Part shown: positions 49,479 to 57,129 of the stretch, piece after piece
How the letters are laid out: each line of letters begins with the position of its first letter
How positions within the stretch are numbered: position 1 is the stretch's first letter
Origin: Lichenicoccus roseus
GTDB lineage: Bacteria; Pseudomonadota; Alphaproteobacteria; Acetobacterales; Acetobacteraceae
Reading direction: 5' to 3'
Assembly (NCBI RefSeq): GCF_005844085.1
Contig: NZ_VCDI01000006.1
Span: 62,001-126,000, forward strand
DNA: 64,000 bases
The notes under the pieces: generated by a model
The model's input: only the letters and a program-made list of their open reading frames with translations
What the model was told of the DNA's origin: nothing
Database searches by the model: none
Made by a program: the position numbers and the translations under genes

Positions 49479-50969
49479 GTGTTCCAGTTCACCATTCTAG
49501 AAGCCATGGATGGCGTGTTCCACGAAATGTTCGCCGATCCGTCGTGGATGGCCTGGCGAGCACTGTGCGCAGCCGCCTTCGGCCTGCCCATGACGCCCGA
49601 GATGCTGGAGGTCTACCGCACCTGCACTGGTCGGCAGGACGCACCAACAACGCCAGTGAAGGAGTTGTTCCTGATCTGCGGCCGACGGGCGGGTAAGTCG
49701 CGCATCCTGGCCCTGATCGCAGTTTATTTTGCTATCGCAAGGGATTATGCCGCTTATCTGGGTCCTGGCGAGCTGGCCGTTATCCCGGTGGTCGCGAGCG
49801 ACACCGACCAGGCGAAGGTGATCTTCCGTTACATCCTGGGCATGCTGGACAGTGTTCCGGGCTTGTCGAGTGCGAAGAGCAACGAGACCCAGGACTCAGT
49901 TATCGTCAATGGACAGGTGAAGATCGAGATCCACGCCGCCAGTTATCGCGGGCTGCGGGGAAGTTCATATCCGCTCTGTGTCGTGGATGAATTGGCTCAT
50001 CTGCGGACCTCGGACTACAGCGCCAATCCAGATCGCGAGATAGTTAAAGCAATTCGCGGCGGCTTGCTGAACATCCCAGGTTCGATGTTGTGGGGTGGTT
50101 CGACCCCATACGCCGAAATGGGCGTCTTGTGGGATATGCACAAGCGGCACTACGGGCAGGACAATTCCCGGACTTTGATTTGGAAGTCCCCCTCTTGGGC
50201 GATGAATCCTACGCTCGATCCGTCTGAGATCAAGGAAGCGTATGACCAAGATCCGGAAGGTGCCGCCAGCGAGCTGGGCGCCGAGTTCCGATCGGGGCTG
50301 GCTGCTTTCGTAAGCCGTGAGGTGGTCGAGGCCTGTGTTGAACCCGGCTGTTATGAGCGGGCGCCGGCGCTGAGTGCCGGCAAGCGCTACATGGCCTTCC
50401 TGGACGCCGCCGGCGGCTCCGGTTCGGACAGCATGGTCGTCTGCGTGTCTCACATGGAGGACGGCATTCCGGTTATCGACGCGATCAGGGAGCGCAAGCC
50501 CCAGTTTCGGCCGTCCGATGTCGTCGCTGAGTTTGCCGACCTGCTGCACACCTACGGCGTCCGGTCTGCGCAGTCGGACAAATGGGGCGGCAGCTGGGTG
50601 ATAGAGGCCTTCGCACAGCACAAAATCACGGTCACGCCGAGTGCGAAGCCGAAGTCCGATCTGTACCGGGAAGCGCTACCGATGCTCAACCAGGGCGCCT
50701 GCGCTCTGCTGGATCATCCGCGGACGATAGCGCAGCTGTGCTCGCTCGAGCGGCGGACTGCTCGAGGCGGGAGGGATTCGATCGACCACCCGCCCGGTGC
50801 AGGATCTCATGATGATTGCGCCAACGCAACGGTTGGTGCGCTGCTGATGCCGGCGTCGGTGCGCAAACCGATCGTGATCAGCGACGCCACTCTTGAACGC
50901 ATCCGAACGATGCCGCGACGACCTGCCTCCACTCCATTCCGTCCCCGCCTCGGTTTTAATGCACGATAG
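49479..50969 (+). CDS. terL: Phage terminase large subunit
   Basis: A 496-residue DNA-packaging ATPase/nuclease. Walker A is ICGRRAGKSRIL (residues 67-77), Walker B is LCVVDELAHL with Asp170-Glu171, and GGSTPYAEMG is the coupling motif. The RNase H-like nuclease domain supplies Asp309 (YMAFLDAAGG), Asp367 (SAQSDKWGGSW) and Asp445/Asp446 (SHDDCANATVGAL). These are the parts of a working terminase. It starts with GTG directly after the previous stop. No portal or capsid gene follows, which is unusual unless the element uses another phage's capsid. Confidence 0.88.
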   Translation: MFQFTILEAMDGVFHEMFADPSWMAWRALCAAAFGLPMTPEMLEVYRTCTGRQDAPTTPVKELFLICGRRAGKSRILALIAVYFAIARDYAAYLGPGELAVIPVVASDTDQAKVIFRYILGMLDSVPGLSSAKSNETQDSVIVNGQVKIEIHAASYRGLRGSSYPLCVVDELAHLRTSDYSANPDREIVKAIRGGLLNIPGSMLWGGSTPYAEMGVLWDMHKRHYGQDNSRTLIWKSPSWAMNPTLDPSEIKEAYDQDPEGAASELGAEFRSGLAAFVSREVVEACVEPGCYERAPALSAGKRYMAFLDAAGGSGSDSMVVCVSHMEDGIPVIDAIRERKPQFRPSDVVAEFADLLHTYGVRSAQSDKWGGSWVIEAFAQHKITVTPSAKPKSDLYREALPMLNQGACALLDHPRTIAQLCSLERRTARGGRDSIDHPPGAGSHDDCANATVGALLMPASVRKPIVISDATLERIRTMPRRPASTPFRPRLGFNAR

Positions 50970-50978
50970 GAAACGCCA

Positions 50979-51293
50979 ATGCCGTCTTATGCCTACGACA
51001 CCCAGCTCGCCGCCGACCGGGCCGTGAAGGCGGTGCAGTCTCTCCAACGCGCCGAACAGGAGTGCCAGGGCTTCGCAGCTGACACGGCCGCCATGACCAC
51101 GCCCTACCAGGTGTATGTGTCGGCGCTGCAGAACATGGGCGTTGGCACGAGCGATCTGGGCAACAATGCGGCCACGGCCCGCGCGGTGTTCCTGGCCAGC
51201 AAGCGTGCCGGGCGCCAGCGGACCGAACGGATGAGCCAGGCCGACGATGCGGATTACCGTCGGCGCTTCCCGAACGCGGGTCGGCTGAAGTGA
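50979..51293 (+). CDS. Small helical protein after terminase
   Basis: A 104-residue protein: YAYDTQLAADRAVKAVQSLQRAEQECQGFAADTAAMTTPYQVYVSALQNMGVGTSDLGNNAATARAVFLASKRAGRQRTERMSQADDADYRRRFPNAG. Mostly helical, with no transmembrane segment. It overlaps the next gene by 4 bp (GTGA). The place after terL, where a portal gene would be in a phage, makes its role interesting, but no function can be assigned. Confidence 0.62.
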   Translation: MPSYAYDTQLAADRAVKAVQSLQRAEQECQGFAADTAAMTTPYQVYVSALQNMGVGTSDLGNNAATARAVFLASKRAGRQRTERMSQADDADYRRRFPNAGRLK

Positions 51294-52090
51294 GATCGGT
51301 GATGCAGAAGCTAGTCTCAGCCTCCTCGGCTCGTCAGGCGCTGGCTGCAGCGATCGCGGACGTGCAGCAGTTTGAGAACACCAAGCGTGAGCTCGAGCAG
51401 CAGCGGCAGCGGCTCGAGGCGTCAGTCTACCAGGCAGTCGAGGATGTTGACGCCGCTAGGCAGGCGCTGGGCGAGTTCGAGCGGGCCTTGAGCGCGTACT
51501 ACCTCGCCGAGGCGCAGGGTACGGCGACCGGGAAGCCGCCCTCGCGCCGGCAGCTCGAGGATGCGGTGGAGGAGGCCGAGCTGCGCTTGCAGGCCCGGCG
51601 GGACGCGCAGGCTGCGTGTGCAAGCGCTATTCGCGACCGGCCGTGGCAGGACCACCTGGTGCGGCAGAAGCTCGATGCTGCCATCGCGGCGGTTCTGGCA
51701 GCCGATGGGCGAGACGCTGCTCAGGCTGTCTCGCAGCATGTCGCTGGCTTGCAGCGCGAGCTCGCAAGCTGGGGCGCAGCGCTGCTCTTTCTCCAGGAAA
51801 TGGGTGCTTACGAAAAGGATCCCGAGCCCGGCGGTTCGCACGGCCAACCAATCGACAACGAGGTGAGACGAGCGGCCAAGCGCCTTCTCGCGGCGCCGGT
51901 CGACTGGGGGAGCGAAGCCGTCTCGGAGGACCGGGACAGCTGGAAAGCTCAGGCCCTGGACGCGTCGAAGCCCTGGCGCCAGGCGGTCGCGGCCCTCGCC
52001 ACTGACCCGAACGTACCGTTGCCGGATGGCCCGGCTCGCACCGTGGCCCTGGTCGGCAAGTCACCGCGGCTGGTTGGGTCGGCGGCGTGA
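51290..52090 (+). CDS. Coiled-coil protein of the element
   Basis: A 266-residue protein whose first 130 residues are a long coiled coil (QFENTKRELEQQRQRLEASVYQAVEDVDAARQALGEFERALSAYYLAEAQ and RRQLEDAVEEAELRLQARRDAQAACASAI). The remainder is helical with Pro-Gly breaks. It resembles phage scaffold- or tape-like helical proteins only in general features. GTG start, overlapping the previous gene by 4 bp. Function unknown; it closes the rightward block that begins with the replication genes. Confidence 0.62.
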   Translation: MRSVMQKLVSASSARQALAAAIADVQQFENTKRELEQQRQRLEASVYQAVEDVDAARQALGEFERALSAYYLAEAQGTATGKPPSRRQLEDAVEEAELRLQARRDAQAACASAIRDRPWQDHLVRQKLDAAIAAVLAADGRDAAQAVSQHVAGLQRELASWGAALLFLQEMGAYEKDPEPGGSHGQPIDNEVRRAAKRLLAAPVDWGSEAVSEDRDSWKAQALDASKPWRQAVAALATDPNVPLPDGPARTVALVGKSPRLVGSAA

Positions 52091-52197
52091 CGGCAGCAAC
52101 GTGGGGCAGGTGCAGCCAACACAGGTGGATCCCAGCGTGCTTAGAACAAGCGAGCTTCGAAGCGTTCTCGGCACCTTCTCATAAATGCCGCCCGCCC

Positions 52198-52566
52198 TCA
52201 CGCCGCCGCTGAGATCTCGGTGAACTCCATCGCCTGCTTCCAATGCTGTTCGGCCATGCCGTCAGGGCGCCCAGCATCAATCCACATGAAGTACGCGCGG
52301 GTGCGAATGGCATCGCGCCGACGGTCTTCCTCATCAGCCCGCAACTGCAGGACGTCAGCGACGGGTGTCAGGCTCCCTCCGCGGCAGACATGGGGGCGGC
52401 CGTGCAGCCTAGGAACATCCTCGTCTGGCACCAGCTTCAGGTGCGCTGCTTCCTGAACCGCCTGCTGGACGCAGTCTTCCTCACTCCGTCCCCCGTCTGC
52501 AGGGACCGGAAAGACGTGCAGGATGCGGTTGTGGCCGTCCAAGACGTCCACCAGACGTTCTTCCAT
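52198..52566 (-). CDS. DUF2934-containing protein
   Basis: A 122-residue protein. The C-terminus (DAIRTRAYFMWIDAGRPDGMAEQHWKQAMEF) matches the DUF2934 pattern IRxRAYxLWEExGRPxGxxxxHWxxA, known from many alphaproteobacterial small proteins. The N-terminal part (LVDVLDGHNRILHVFPVPADGGRSEEDCVQQAVQEAAHLKLV) is not recognised. It is convergent with the coiled-coil gene. Function unknown. Confidence 0.75.
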   Translation of the reverse strand: MEERLVDVLDGHNRILHVFPVPADGGRSEEDCVQQAVQEAAHLKLVPDEDVPRLHGRPHVCRGGSLTPVADVLQLRADEEDRRRDAIRTRAYFMWIDAGRPDGMAEQHWKQAMEFTEISAAA

Positions 52567-52854
52567 GGCAGCTTCCTAAAATATCTTGATGAAATGCCCA
52601 GCATCAGCAGACGTTCGGGAGATCGGACCCCACCCTGCCGTTCTGCTATCAAAATGATAGTGGGCTCTCCCGGCGGTCGTCAACATGGAGATGATGTCCG
52701 CCCACAGATTTCATCCCCGTCAGCCGTCCACACTCGTCCGCACTGGTCGGTCTGCTCGAGCCGCAACCGTGTCGGCGTCACTGGTCCGCAACAAGGCGCC
52801 GCTAGTAAGGAAATTGCCACCTCACAGCGCTTCAGCAGCGTAGGAGCAACGGAC

Positions 52855-53019
52855 ATGTCGGCCGTGACCATCCGAGACTTCCTGGAGGGTTTGGAGCTCG
52901 GAGGTGGACCAGGCGCACCAGCGTCGATTAACGAGGCACTGGTCCAAGCCTGGGCTGGGGCGCTCGCCCTGGCGGCGAGCCTCGCTGGTGTCTCCGTCTT
53001 GGTGGTGGTCTATCCGTAG
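52855..53019 (+). CDS. Small membrane protein (54 residues)
   Basis: A 54-residue protein too short for most gene callers. TAGGAGCAACGGAC gives a very good ribosome site before the ATG. It begins MSAVTIRDFLEGLELGGG and ends with one hydrophobic helix (AWAGALALAASLAGVSVLVVVYP). The end overlaps the convergent zinc-ribbon gene by 10 bp. Small single-helix proteins are common in phages and satellites (holin-like, membrane-modulating or exclusion proteins); function here unknown. Confidence 0.6.
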   Translation: MSAVTIRDFLEGLELGGGPGAPASINEALVQAWAGALALAASLAGVSVLVVVYP

Positions 53020-53312
53020 GCACCCGGCCCGGCCAGAACCATCATATCGGCGTTGCCGGTCGTGCTGCTTGGCACGCTTTGCAACAGAACCCCGGTCGGC
53101 GGCTGCCTGCAGCGCTGGCACCGGAGCATCGCCAGCACCTCCCGGATCGTAGTGGATGCGTGCGCCGGTAGTAGCTTGGCGATCGGCAGGTCAACCTCGG
53201 CGGAGCAGGCCCGGCAGGCGCACACGAGCACCCAAGGCTTGTTCCGATAATTCGAAAGCGGCGTGGCGAGCACCACCTGCAGACGCCGGCTCCGGGTGAG
53301 GTTCTGTCCCAT
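53010..53312 (-). CDS. Small zinc-ribbon-like protein
   Basis: A 100-residue protein with two Cys pairs: LVCACRACSAEV and LRCQRCRQPPTG, consistent with a zinc ribbon. The rest is not recognised. It ends overlapping the small membrane protein gene on the other strand. It may bind nucleic acid, but this is not shown. Confidence 0.6.
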   Translation of the reverse strand: MGQNLTRSRRLQVVLATPLSNYRNKPWVLVCACRACSAEVDLPIAKLLPAHASTTIREVLAMLRCQRCRQPPTGVLLQSVPSSTTGNADMMVLAGPGAYG

Positions 53313-53397
53313 GCTGAGAACATAAAGGGAACAGGGGTCGGGATACTAGACCGTTCGAGAGGCCGCAGTCATCGACGGCCCCCAACGCCTCTACCGG

Positions 53398-53790
53398 TCA
53401 ACAATATAAGGAGAGGGACAACACCTTCGTAACCTGTACGACAGCCTGAACGAGTTGCGTCAACGTGAACGGCTTTGCCAGCATGACGCTGCCTGGCACG
53501 CCTCTCGCGTTCCATGCTCCCGGCTCGCCGCCGGTCATGTGGATGATAGGTAGCGTTGGGTTGATCCAGCGAGCCCGTGCGGCAACCTCCCACCCCGACA
53601 GCAGGCCCGGAAGTACCACGTCGGTGATCATGACGTCATACCGAGAGCCCTCATGGTCGAGGAACGACATCGCCTCGATGCCATCTGACGCGGCCGCGAT
53701 GCGGTAGCCGTTGTCTATCAAGACTTCGGCCATTAAGTCTTGAATAAAGGGTTCGTCTTCCACGATCAATACAAACATCGGGACAGCCAT
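53398..53790 (-). CDS. Stand-alone response-regulator receiver
   Basis: A 130-residue CheY-like receiver domain without an output domain: MFVLIVEDEPFIQDLMAEVLIDNGYRIAAASDGIEAMSFLDHEGSRYDVMITDVVLPGLLSGWEVAARARWINPTLPIIHMTGGEPGAWNARGVPGSVMLAKPFTLTQLVQAV. The acidic ED pair, phosphoacceptor Asp in MITDVVLPG, Thr of HMTGG and Lys in LAKPF are all present, so it should be phosphorylated. It lies within the mobile element with no kinase next to it; a chromosomal kinase could be the partner. Confidence 0.85.
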   Translation of the reverse strand: MAVPMFVLIVEDEPFIQDLMAEVLIDNGYRIAAASDGIEAMSFLDHEGSRYDVMITDVVLPGLLSGWEVAARARWINPTLPIIHMTGGEPGAWNARGVPGSVMLAKPFTLTQLVQAVVQVTKVLSLSLYC

Positions 53791-54004
53791 TGCCGCTAAT
53801 CCTATCTGTAAACGAATGATCGCGGAAAGCGGTGTGCGATTTCTACACTACATTTAATTATGAGATACTAGGTAGTCACCGCAGTCAATACGGTCTGCTA
53901 AGTATATTCCGCACTGGGTCTCTCATCGCACATTCCGCTGACAAGCTGTATTCCAGGCTATCGCGATAGCTTCATGCAGTCGGCTGAATTTGGGGCTCGT
54001 GCGA

Positions 54005-54250
54005 ATGGCTGACTTCCAGTTGCTTGTAATCGACAGCGCCGGCGCCGTGGTCTTGATCGACGGATTTGCCGCTGCCACTCCCGCCATCGCTTGGGCTCAC
54101 ACGCGGACTTGGACCTCTATTGGACAGTGCATTGAATTATGGTGCGACGGTCTCCGGATCTGGCCAGAACAGCCTGACGGAACCGCAGGCCTCTCTGACG
54201 GTAACGGCGGTGCCGGCCGGCCCGATCGACAGCACGAAGTAGAAGCCTAG
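54005..54250 (+). CDS. Small protein, IELW-type family
   Basis: An 81-residue protein: MADFQLLVIDSAGAVVLIDGFAAATPAIAWAHTRTWTSIGQCIELWCDGLRIWPEQ. The pattern, a short beta strand, helix and final IELWxxxR strand, matches a family of tiny alphaproteobacterial proteins of unknown function. A second member lies at 54,837-55,019 on the other strand. The C-terminal tail after residue 60 is not conserved. The ATG at 54,005 is preferred to one five codons upstream. Confidence 0.55.
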   Translation: MADFQLLVIDSAGAVVLIDGFAAATPAIAWAHTRTWTSIGQCIELWCDGLRIWPEQPDGTAGLSDGNGGAGRPDRQHEVEA

Positions 54251-54505
54251 AGCAGCGGGGGCATTCTATGGCCAATCGGCTGACAATGCCGTTGACCGCG
54301 GCAGCGACGCTACCAGCCTCTTTCACCAGGCGAGAGGAGATCCCTACGCCTGCTAGGTACGATGCCTACCTGAAGGCACGTCTCGTAAACAGATGCGGAC
54401 AAAACGGGATCTTCAATCAACGATCCAGCGGTAAACCTTCGTCATACAGACACTCCCACACACATTTTGGCACCGTCGGACGCTCCCTTGGCGCTTAATG
54501 TCAGG

Positions 54506-54733
54506 ATGCATGCGCTTACGGATGATGCTGCCGGACTACGCGATCAGGCTCTAGCGTGCGAGGCGCACGGCCACATGAGCCAAGCCGTGAGCCTCTGGCG
54601 GGCTGCCATCTCTGCCGCTGAGCATGGCCAGGCTGGCGACAAGTCGATCGACATCGGCTGGATGCGTCGGCGCCTGCTCCTCGCGCAGGCTGTCATCAAA
54701 CGACAACCTCCTGCTAGCGACCGGCTGCACTGA
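54506..54733 (+). CDS. Small helical protein
   Basis: A 75-residue protein: MHALTDDAAGLRDQALACEAHGHMSQAVSLWRAAISAAEHGQAGDKSIDIGWMRRRLLLAQAVIKRQ. Two or three helices with a tetratricopeptide-like rhythm (A-L-A-C-E-A-x-G-H, A-V-S-L-W-R-A-A). A TTG start at 54,467 is also possible. Function unknown. Confidence 0.5.
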   Translation: MHALTDDAAGLRDQALACEAHGHMSQAVSLWRAAISAAEHGQAGDKSIDIGWMRRRLLLAQAVIKRQPPASDRLH

Positions 54734-54836
54734 TTTCGGGCGGCTCCCAGAGCGAGTTGATCATGCCTTTCCGGATCTGTCGATCGCCTCAACTGCGACT
54801 AGACGCTAGCGAAAACTCTTCTGCCCGATGCGTTCG

Positions 54837-55019
54837 TCAAACGCGCGGCGCTCGGGAGAATATCTTCTTGTCGCCGCGCCAGATCTCAACATAGTCGCCC
54901 TTCGCTACGACGGACTCCCCACGGACCCGGGCATCTCCGTCACTGTCGAATTCGTACTCGCTACCGACCCCGGTGATTTTGCCATCTGGATCAATCGGAA
55001 AAAGCTTGTAGACAGGCAT
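54837..55019 (-). CDS. Small protein, IELW-type family
   Basis: A 60-residue protein: MPVYKLFPIDPDGKITGVGSEYEFDSDGDARVRGESVVAKGDYVEIWRGDKKIF. It shares the layout of the gene at 54,005: an N-terminal strand with a D-x-G turn and a final EIWxGDKK strand. A GGGAG about ten bases before the ATG supports translation. Function unknown. Confidence 0.65.
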   Translation of the reverse strand: MPVYKLFPIDPDGKITGVGSEYEFDSDGDARVRGESVVAKGDYVEIWRGDKKIFSRAPRV

Positions 55020-55427
55020 GCGGTTCTCCCGTGCCGATAAGGCGGGAGGCTTGAGCCCTCTCAGTCGCTAACGCCTAACGCGATTGGCGGATGTCAGCGA
55101 TGCGTAGTGTATACCTTCATTTAGGCTTCGGCGTCCTGCTGAAAGCGTTCGACGCCGGATCGCCGCTGAAAGTGACGCAATCCACTAGCGAGGACGTTAC
55201 TCGCTTGGCCGGTAGCGGCGGCCGGGTGTCGCGAAGGTGGGGGCTGCTGGCAGGAAGCCAATCACGGGAAGGTCCAAGGGAGGCGCTCTCCCGGCACCTC
55301 GGATCTGTCACGATAATAACGCACAGAGGCTACGTGTCACGTTCTATTCACTACGTCAAAGCAGCACAGGCGCATAGATAGCACCCCAGCCAACACGCTA
55401 ACGTAACGTTAGGCAGGGATCGCTGAC
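55020..55427. other. Intergenic region in the element
   Basis: These 408 bp hold no convincing gene. A rightward frame at 55,091-55,381 encodes 96 residues (starting MSAMRSVYLHLGFGVLLKAFDAG) but has no clear ribosome site, and its composition is not protein-like in the second half; it is possible but unsupported. The first part probably holds the promoter for the leftward small gene. Confidence 0.4.
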
Positions 55428-55538
55428 ATGCTCGAAATGGTTCTTATGCTCATGAGCTTCGTCTTGTTCGGAGCGTTCTGGTCCGTTTGTGCCGTCCTGT
55501 ACGACACGACGCCCATGATCTCCGCGGACGACGTCTGA
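55428..55538 (+). CDS. Very small membrane peptide (36 residues)
   Basis: A 36-residue peptide, MLEMVLMLMSFVLFGAFWSV followed by CAVLYDTTPMISADDV, with one hydrophobic helix and an acidic end. An AGGCAGGGA purine tract lies upstream at a somewhat long spacing. It is followed 24 bp later by another small membrane gene, so the two may be a pair. It is too short for firm identification; toxin-like, holin-like and regulatory peptides all look like this. Confidence 0.45.
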   Translation: MLEMVLMLMSFVLFGAFWSVCAVLYDTTPMISADDV

Positions 55539-55562
55539 AACCCGGCCGCAGGATACATTGCC

Positions 55563-55826
55563 GTGCCGCACCGTGGTGCTCATGTCGACCTTAAGACCCC
55601 CTCGACCTTCCCGACCTCTATGCCGGAAGTTGTCGTGGCCGACAGGGCTGTATTACAGGCTGAGAGCCTGAAGTGGAGCCGCAAGGCAGCCAGCCTCTAC
55701 CGCCAGTATATCTTGGCTATGGCCGCGACAGTGTTGACCGTCGCAGCTGTGGTCGTCCTTTGGGCACTGCCCCTGATCGCACCACTCTTCGGTGACGTGT
55801 ACCTCTTCGGGTCACCTTCGGTCTGA
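55563..55826 (+). CDS. Small membrane protein (87 residues)
   Basis: An 87-residue protein with a GTG start (an ATG at 55,620 is an alternative). The helix ESLKWSRKAASLYRQYILAMAATVLTVAAVVVLWALPLIAPLFG forms an amphipathic then transmembrane segment. The C-terminus is short. It follows the 36-residue peptide gene closely. Function unknown. Confidence 0.52.
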   Translation: MPHRGAHVDLKTPSTFPTSMPEVVVADRAVLQAESLKWSRKAASLYRQYILAMAATVLTVAAVVVLWALPLIAPLFGDVYLFGSPSV

Positions 55827-55932
55827 CCGCCGCCATGAACACGACCGGCGGCTCGACGAGCGTCAGCACCGTGGCGACTTACGCCGCTGCCTTTCGAACA
55901 GAGAACTTGAACTGAATTACTAGCGGTGCCTT

Positions 55933-56268
55933 TTACGGCGCCTCGCCTTGCCACCGGCTCGGTTTCTGGACTCGCAAGCTAAGAGCGTCATACTCCCATG
56001 GCCCGGGGAGAAAGTCGGCAGTCCCGGTGTGGTTGTTTAAGTCCCACCTCGCGTGAAGCACAGACTGACCATAGTAGTGCACGCGCAACGTCGTCCTCGT
56101 CGGGGTTTCGATACAGGTGATTAAATAGTCGGCTGACTGAAAGCGCCCAGATGCACCGCTCCTGACTCCCCAGCTGCGGATCAGTCCCTCACAGTGCATG
56201 ATGAGCCGATTGCACCTTGCAACCTGTGTAATCGTTAGATCCATGAAAGCCTCCAGACGGCGCGTCAT
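55933..56268 (-). CDS. Hypothetical protein
   Basis: A 111-residue protein: ITQVARCNRLIMHCEGLIRSWGVRSGASGRFQSADYLITCIETPTRTTLRVHYYGQSVLHARWDLNNHTGTADFLPGPWEYDALSLR. It has a mixed alpha/beta pattern with good amino-acid composition and no membrane segment. A second ATG at residue 9 is a likely alternative start. No family recognised. Confidence 0.6.
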   Translation of the reverse strand: MTRRLEAFMDLTITQVARCNRLIMHCEGLIRSWGVRSGASGRFQSADYLITCIETPTRTTLRVHYYGQSVLHARWDLNNHTGTADFLPGPWEYDALSLRVQKPSRWQGEAP

Positions 56269-56311
56269 GCCAATCTAAAAGATTTTCACGCAAGTAAAGA
56301 ATGCGACATTA

Positions 56312-56533
56312 TTATGTTGTGAAGTTAGTTTGATGAGCTCTGCAGCAGGAGACTGCGTTTAGGATCCGCCCCCTTGGCACCTCGATCGCTGTCCCCAGGA
56401 AGCCGTCGTCGATCTGCTCGAGCAGCAGCCGGTGGCCTGGCCGCCAGCCGAGCTTCTCGGCCAGTGTTGCGGGAATGATGAGGCTGCCGTCAGGGCCGAA
56501 CACAGCCTCGTATTGATCTACGTCGTCGAACAT
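56312..56533 (-). CDS. AbrB/SpoVT-like domain protein
   Basis: A 73-residue protein. MFDDVDQYEAVFGPDGSLIIPATLAEKLGWRPGHRLLLEQIDDGFLG is a swapped-hairpin AbrB pattern (G-S-L-I-I-P-A, L-G-W-x-P-G-D/H-x-L). Such proteins are transcriptional regulators or antitoxins of toxin-antitoxin pairs. The neighbour 26 bp away is divergent and has no toxin-like motif, so an antitoxin role is unproven. The start at 56,533 fits the domain; an upstream ATG adds an unlikely extension. Confidence 0.72.
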   Translation of the reverse strand: MFDDVDQYEAVFGPDGSLIIPATLAEKLGWRPGHRLLLEQIDDGFLGTAIEVPRGRILNAVSCCRAHQTNFTT

Positions 56534-56559
56534 GGATGCCCCTCGGCTATGCTGGCGCC

Positions 56560-56844
56560 ATGGCTCTACCACGCGATCGCCCCAGCACCCTCGCCGACCT
56601 CTATGCCGAGACCGACACTGTCCGGGTGGCGTGCAATCGCTGCGGGCTCGACGAACGCTGGCCGCTAGCGCAGGAACTGGCGTTCCACGGGCCGCGGGAG
56701 CTGGTGTGGATGGTGGTGGAGGCTCGGGCGGATGATTGCCCTCGTAAGGGGGAAACCCGTCCCTACGAGCTCTGCGGGATCCATTGTCCCAGCCTGAAGG
56801 AGCACATGGACTGGACCCCGCTACCGAAGCGCGGCTTAGCTTAG
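56560..56844 (+). CDS. Small zinc-ribbon-like protein
   Basis: A 94-residue protein: STLADLYAETDTVRVACNRCGLDERWPLAQELAFHGPRELVWMVVEARADDCPRKGETRPYELCGIHCPSLKEHM. CNRCG, DDCP and LCGIHC supply at least five Cys and one His, consistent with a zinc-binding fold. Similar small proteins are common in alphaproteobacterial prophages. Divergent from the AbrB-like gene with 26 bp between them, so control is probably shared. Confidence 0.65.
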   Translation: MALPRDRPSTLADLYAETDTVRVACNRCGLDERWPLAQELAFHGPRELVWMVVEARADDCPRKGETRPYELCGIHCPSLKEHMDWTPLPKRGLA

Positions 56845-56886
56845 GGCAAGGCTTTACGTCCGATCCCGCCTGGTGGAGCAGAGGCG

Positions 56887-57081
56887 ATGTCTGAACCCTA
56901 TGCCTATTCCGTTCCTCAGCTAGCCCGCATCTGGGGCGTGTCCGAGAGGACTGTCTACACTCTGGTGTCGACTGGCAAGCTGGGTCACCTCCGCATCGGC
57001 AACTCGATCCGGATCAAGCAGTCTGATCGGGATGCCTACGAGACCGGGGTGTGGCAGGGACCGGGCGAAATGCCGCGCTAA
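56887..57081 (+). CDS. Excisionase-like helix-turn-helix protein
   Basis: A 64-residue DNA-binding protein: YAYSVPQLARIWGVSERTVYTLVSTGKLGHLRIGNSIRIKQSDRDAYETG. This is the SinI/excisionase-type helix-turn-helix (WGVSERTVYTLVSTGKL, IRIKQSDRDAY). It is the second AlpA/excisionase-like protein in the element, 12 kb from the first. A strong hairpin terminator follows. It may regulate excision or accessory genes. Confidence 0.8.
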   Translation: MSEPYAYSVPQLARIWGVSERTVYTLVSTGKLGHLRIGNSIRIKQSDRDAYETGVWQGPGEMPR

Positions 57082-57098
57082 CAGGGAGTGCTAAAGAG

Positions 57099-57124
57099 AA
57101 GGCGGGGGTCGAAACCCCCGCCTT
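57099..57124. terminator. Perfect hairpin, bidirectional terminator
   Basis: AAGGCGGGGGT and its complement flank the loop CGAA (11-bp stem, 57,099-57,124). It starts 17 bp after the excisionase-like stop and lies just before the end of the leftward gene at 57,130, so it would end transcription from both sides. Confidence 0.85.
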
Positions 57125-57129
57125 GTCAG

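Noticed and set aside
54268-54498. A 76-codon frame in the element's accessory end.
   Set aside because: No ribosome site, unstructured composition, and it overlaps the likely start region of the next small gene.
55091-55381. A 96-codon rightward frame in the element.
   Set aside because: Could be real, but there is no ribosome site or recognisable pattern, so it is recorded only in the description of the gap.
56312-56844. A toxin-antitoxin pair made of the AbrB-like protein and its neighbour.
   Set aside because: The neighbour is on the opposite strand and has a zinc-ribbon-like Cys pattern with no known toxin motif; pairs of this type are normally co-directional.
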